Shown here in pieces: positions 13,243 to 13,959 of a stretch of 13,959 nucleotides of DNA. The first letter of the stretch is position 1. The number at the start of each line of letters is the position of its first letter. Origin of the DNA: CAYUEN01 sp964443745 (GTDB taxonomy: Bacteria > Campylobacterota > Campylobacteria > Campylobacterales > QNZT01); assembly GCA_964443745.1 (NCBI GenBank), contig CAYUEN010000043.1:1-13959 (forward strand). The letters run 5' to 3'. The notes beneath the pieces are model-generated. The model was not told where the DNA came from. It made no database searches and saw nothing but the letters and a program-made list of their open reading frames with translations. The position numbers and the translations under genes are program-made.

Positions 13243-13959
13243 CTATCCGAGTAAAAAGAGGGCGATTTCATCGCTGAGGTAGAAATCTTCGTTGAAAAAA
13301 AGACCATTCCTTTTAGTCAGCTTCCCTTCGGTGACGAGCGTTTTGGCTTTTTGTAATTCTTCCGGTTCTAGCAACCCCGCATCGATTCCAGCGATGCAGC
13401 GCAGACCGAGCAGTATTTTTTCCATACGCAGATCTTCGGAAGTGAGATGTTCCGTGGTATGTGCGAGAGGGTTTTGGATGTAGTGGACAAGATCGGAAGA
13501 GGGATAGAATCTCCGATTTTCCAAAAAACCGACCGCACCGCTTCCGATTCCGATATAGTCTCGAAGTCGCCAGTATCCGAGGTTGTGACGGCAGCGATAG
13601 GTACCGAAACTGGAGATTTCGTACTGCTCGAACCCTCTCTTTCGTATCTCTTCACCCAGCCATCTGGCATCCTCCGCGTCATCGTGTGCCGTTTCGGGAC
13701 GGGAGAAAAAGGGGGTACCCTCTTCCAGCGTCAAGGCGTAGGCGCTGAGGTGGTCTATCGGAAGCGAGAAGGCGATTTCAAGATCGTTTCGAAGCAGAGA
13801 TTTCGTATCGAGTGCCGTCGCGTAGATCAGATCGATCGAAATGTGTGAAAAGCCCGCCTCTTTTGCCAGCCAAGGCGCTTTGCGCGCGGCATTAGGGTCG
13901 TGGTTTCTTCCCAGAAATCGAAGTTTTCGGGCGTCGAAACTCTGTACGCCGAAACTGAT
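13243..13959 (-). CDS. hemW: Radical SAM heme chaperone HemW, 3' part
   Basis: The frame is open to the right edge, so the start and the N-terminal Cys cluster (CxxxCxxC) lie outside; 238 C-terminal residues are seen. HemW relatives were long called oxygen-independent coproporphyrinogen oxidase (HemN) but act as heme-binding chaperones. Landmarks are SFGVQSFDARKLRFLGRNHD, the AGFSHISIDLIY segment, DHLSAYALTLEEGTPF, FEQYEISSFGTYRCRHNLGYW, DYIGIGSGAVGF and the C-terminal HemN_C-like part (EKILLGLRCIAGID...YLSDEIALFLLG). After DLIY the usual GLPGQT reads ATALDT. The TTG at 13734 is an internal leucine codon, not a start. No terminator is clear before the GGDEF-EAL gene 61 bases downstream, so read-through is possible. 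Confidence 0.9.
   Translation of the reverse strand: MSFGVQSFDARKLRFLGRNHDPNAARKAPWLAKEAGFSHISIDLIYATALDTKSLLRNDLEIAFSLPIDHLSAYALTLEEGTPFFSRPETAHDDAEDARWLGEEIRKRGFEQYEISSFGTYRCRHNLGYWRLRDYIGIGSGAVGFLENRRFYPSSDLVHYIQNPLAHTTEHLTSEDLRMEKILLGLRCIAGIDAGLLEPEELQKAKTLVTEGKLTKRNGLFFNEDFYLSDEIALFLLG

Noticed and set aside
1..13959. Mobile elements, CRISPR arrays, tRNA/rRNA genes, toxin-antitoxin or defence genes
   Set aside because: I looked for transposase or integrase motifs, regular repeats, tRNA-like cloverleafs and known defence domains and saw none; nearly all bases belong to ordinary chromosomal genes.

Overview
The window looks like ordinary chromosomal DNA of a Campylobacterota (epsilonproteobacterial) bacterium. 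The reasons are the run ilvC–minD–minE–(divergent polysaccharide deacetylase)–dprA–ruvX, which resembles the order seen in Helicobacter and Campylobacter, a queA–tatC–tatB block, and the wording of the proteins (for example the IlvC and MinD sequences). Base composition is fairly GC-balanced, which would suit a free-living or vent-type member better than a host-adapted one. This assignment is inference from memory of gene order and protein style; no search was run.

Plus strand, left part (1–2649): the 3' end of acs (acetyl-CoA synthetase) ends at a small hairpin terminator. An AT-rich, A-tract-rich gap of about 250 bp follows, then a stand-alone CheY-like receiver and an exported protein with a clear C-terminal SPOR domain and a second, weaker SPOR-like segment. 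Plus strand, middle (2686–9182): a promoter region carrying a perfect 12-bp palindrome precedes ilvC, which starts a tightly packed unit: ilvC, minD, minE, a membrane-anchored divergent polysaccharide deacetylase, dprA, ruvX and an IGHMBP2/UPF1-like SF1 helicase. From minD onward every junction either abuts or overlaps by four bases (ATGA), so translational coupling is likely. The unit mixes branched-chain amino acid synthesis, division-site placement, envelope polysaccharide processing, and DNA uptake/recombination or nucleic-acid processing.

Minus strand (9179–13959): read right to left, the 3' part of hemW (heme chaperone), a cytoplasmic PAS–GGDEF–EAL protein, tatB, tatC and queA. TatB, tatC and queA overlap one another and form one unit with its own likely promoter. 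queA meets the helicase gene tail to tail, with stop codons sharing the bases TTAG.

I see no mobile element, CRISPR array, tRNA, rRNA, phage gene or recognisable defence system. I do not find a convincing undescribed system. The most useful leads are small: a 10-base motif shared upstream of the receiver gene and of the c-di-GMP gene at nearly the same distance from the start codon; a palindrome over the ilvC promoter; an EAL domain with one altered conserved residue; an IlvC cofactor loop without its usual arginine; and oppositely charged tails on TatB and TatC.
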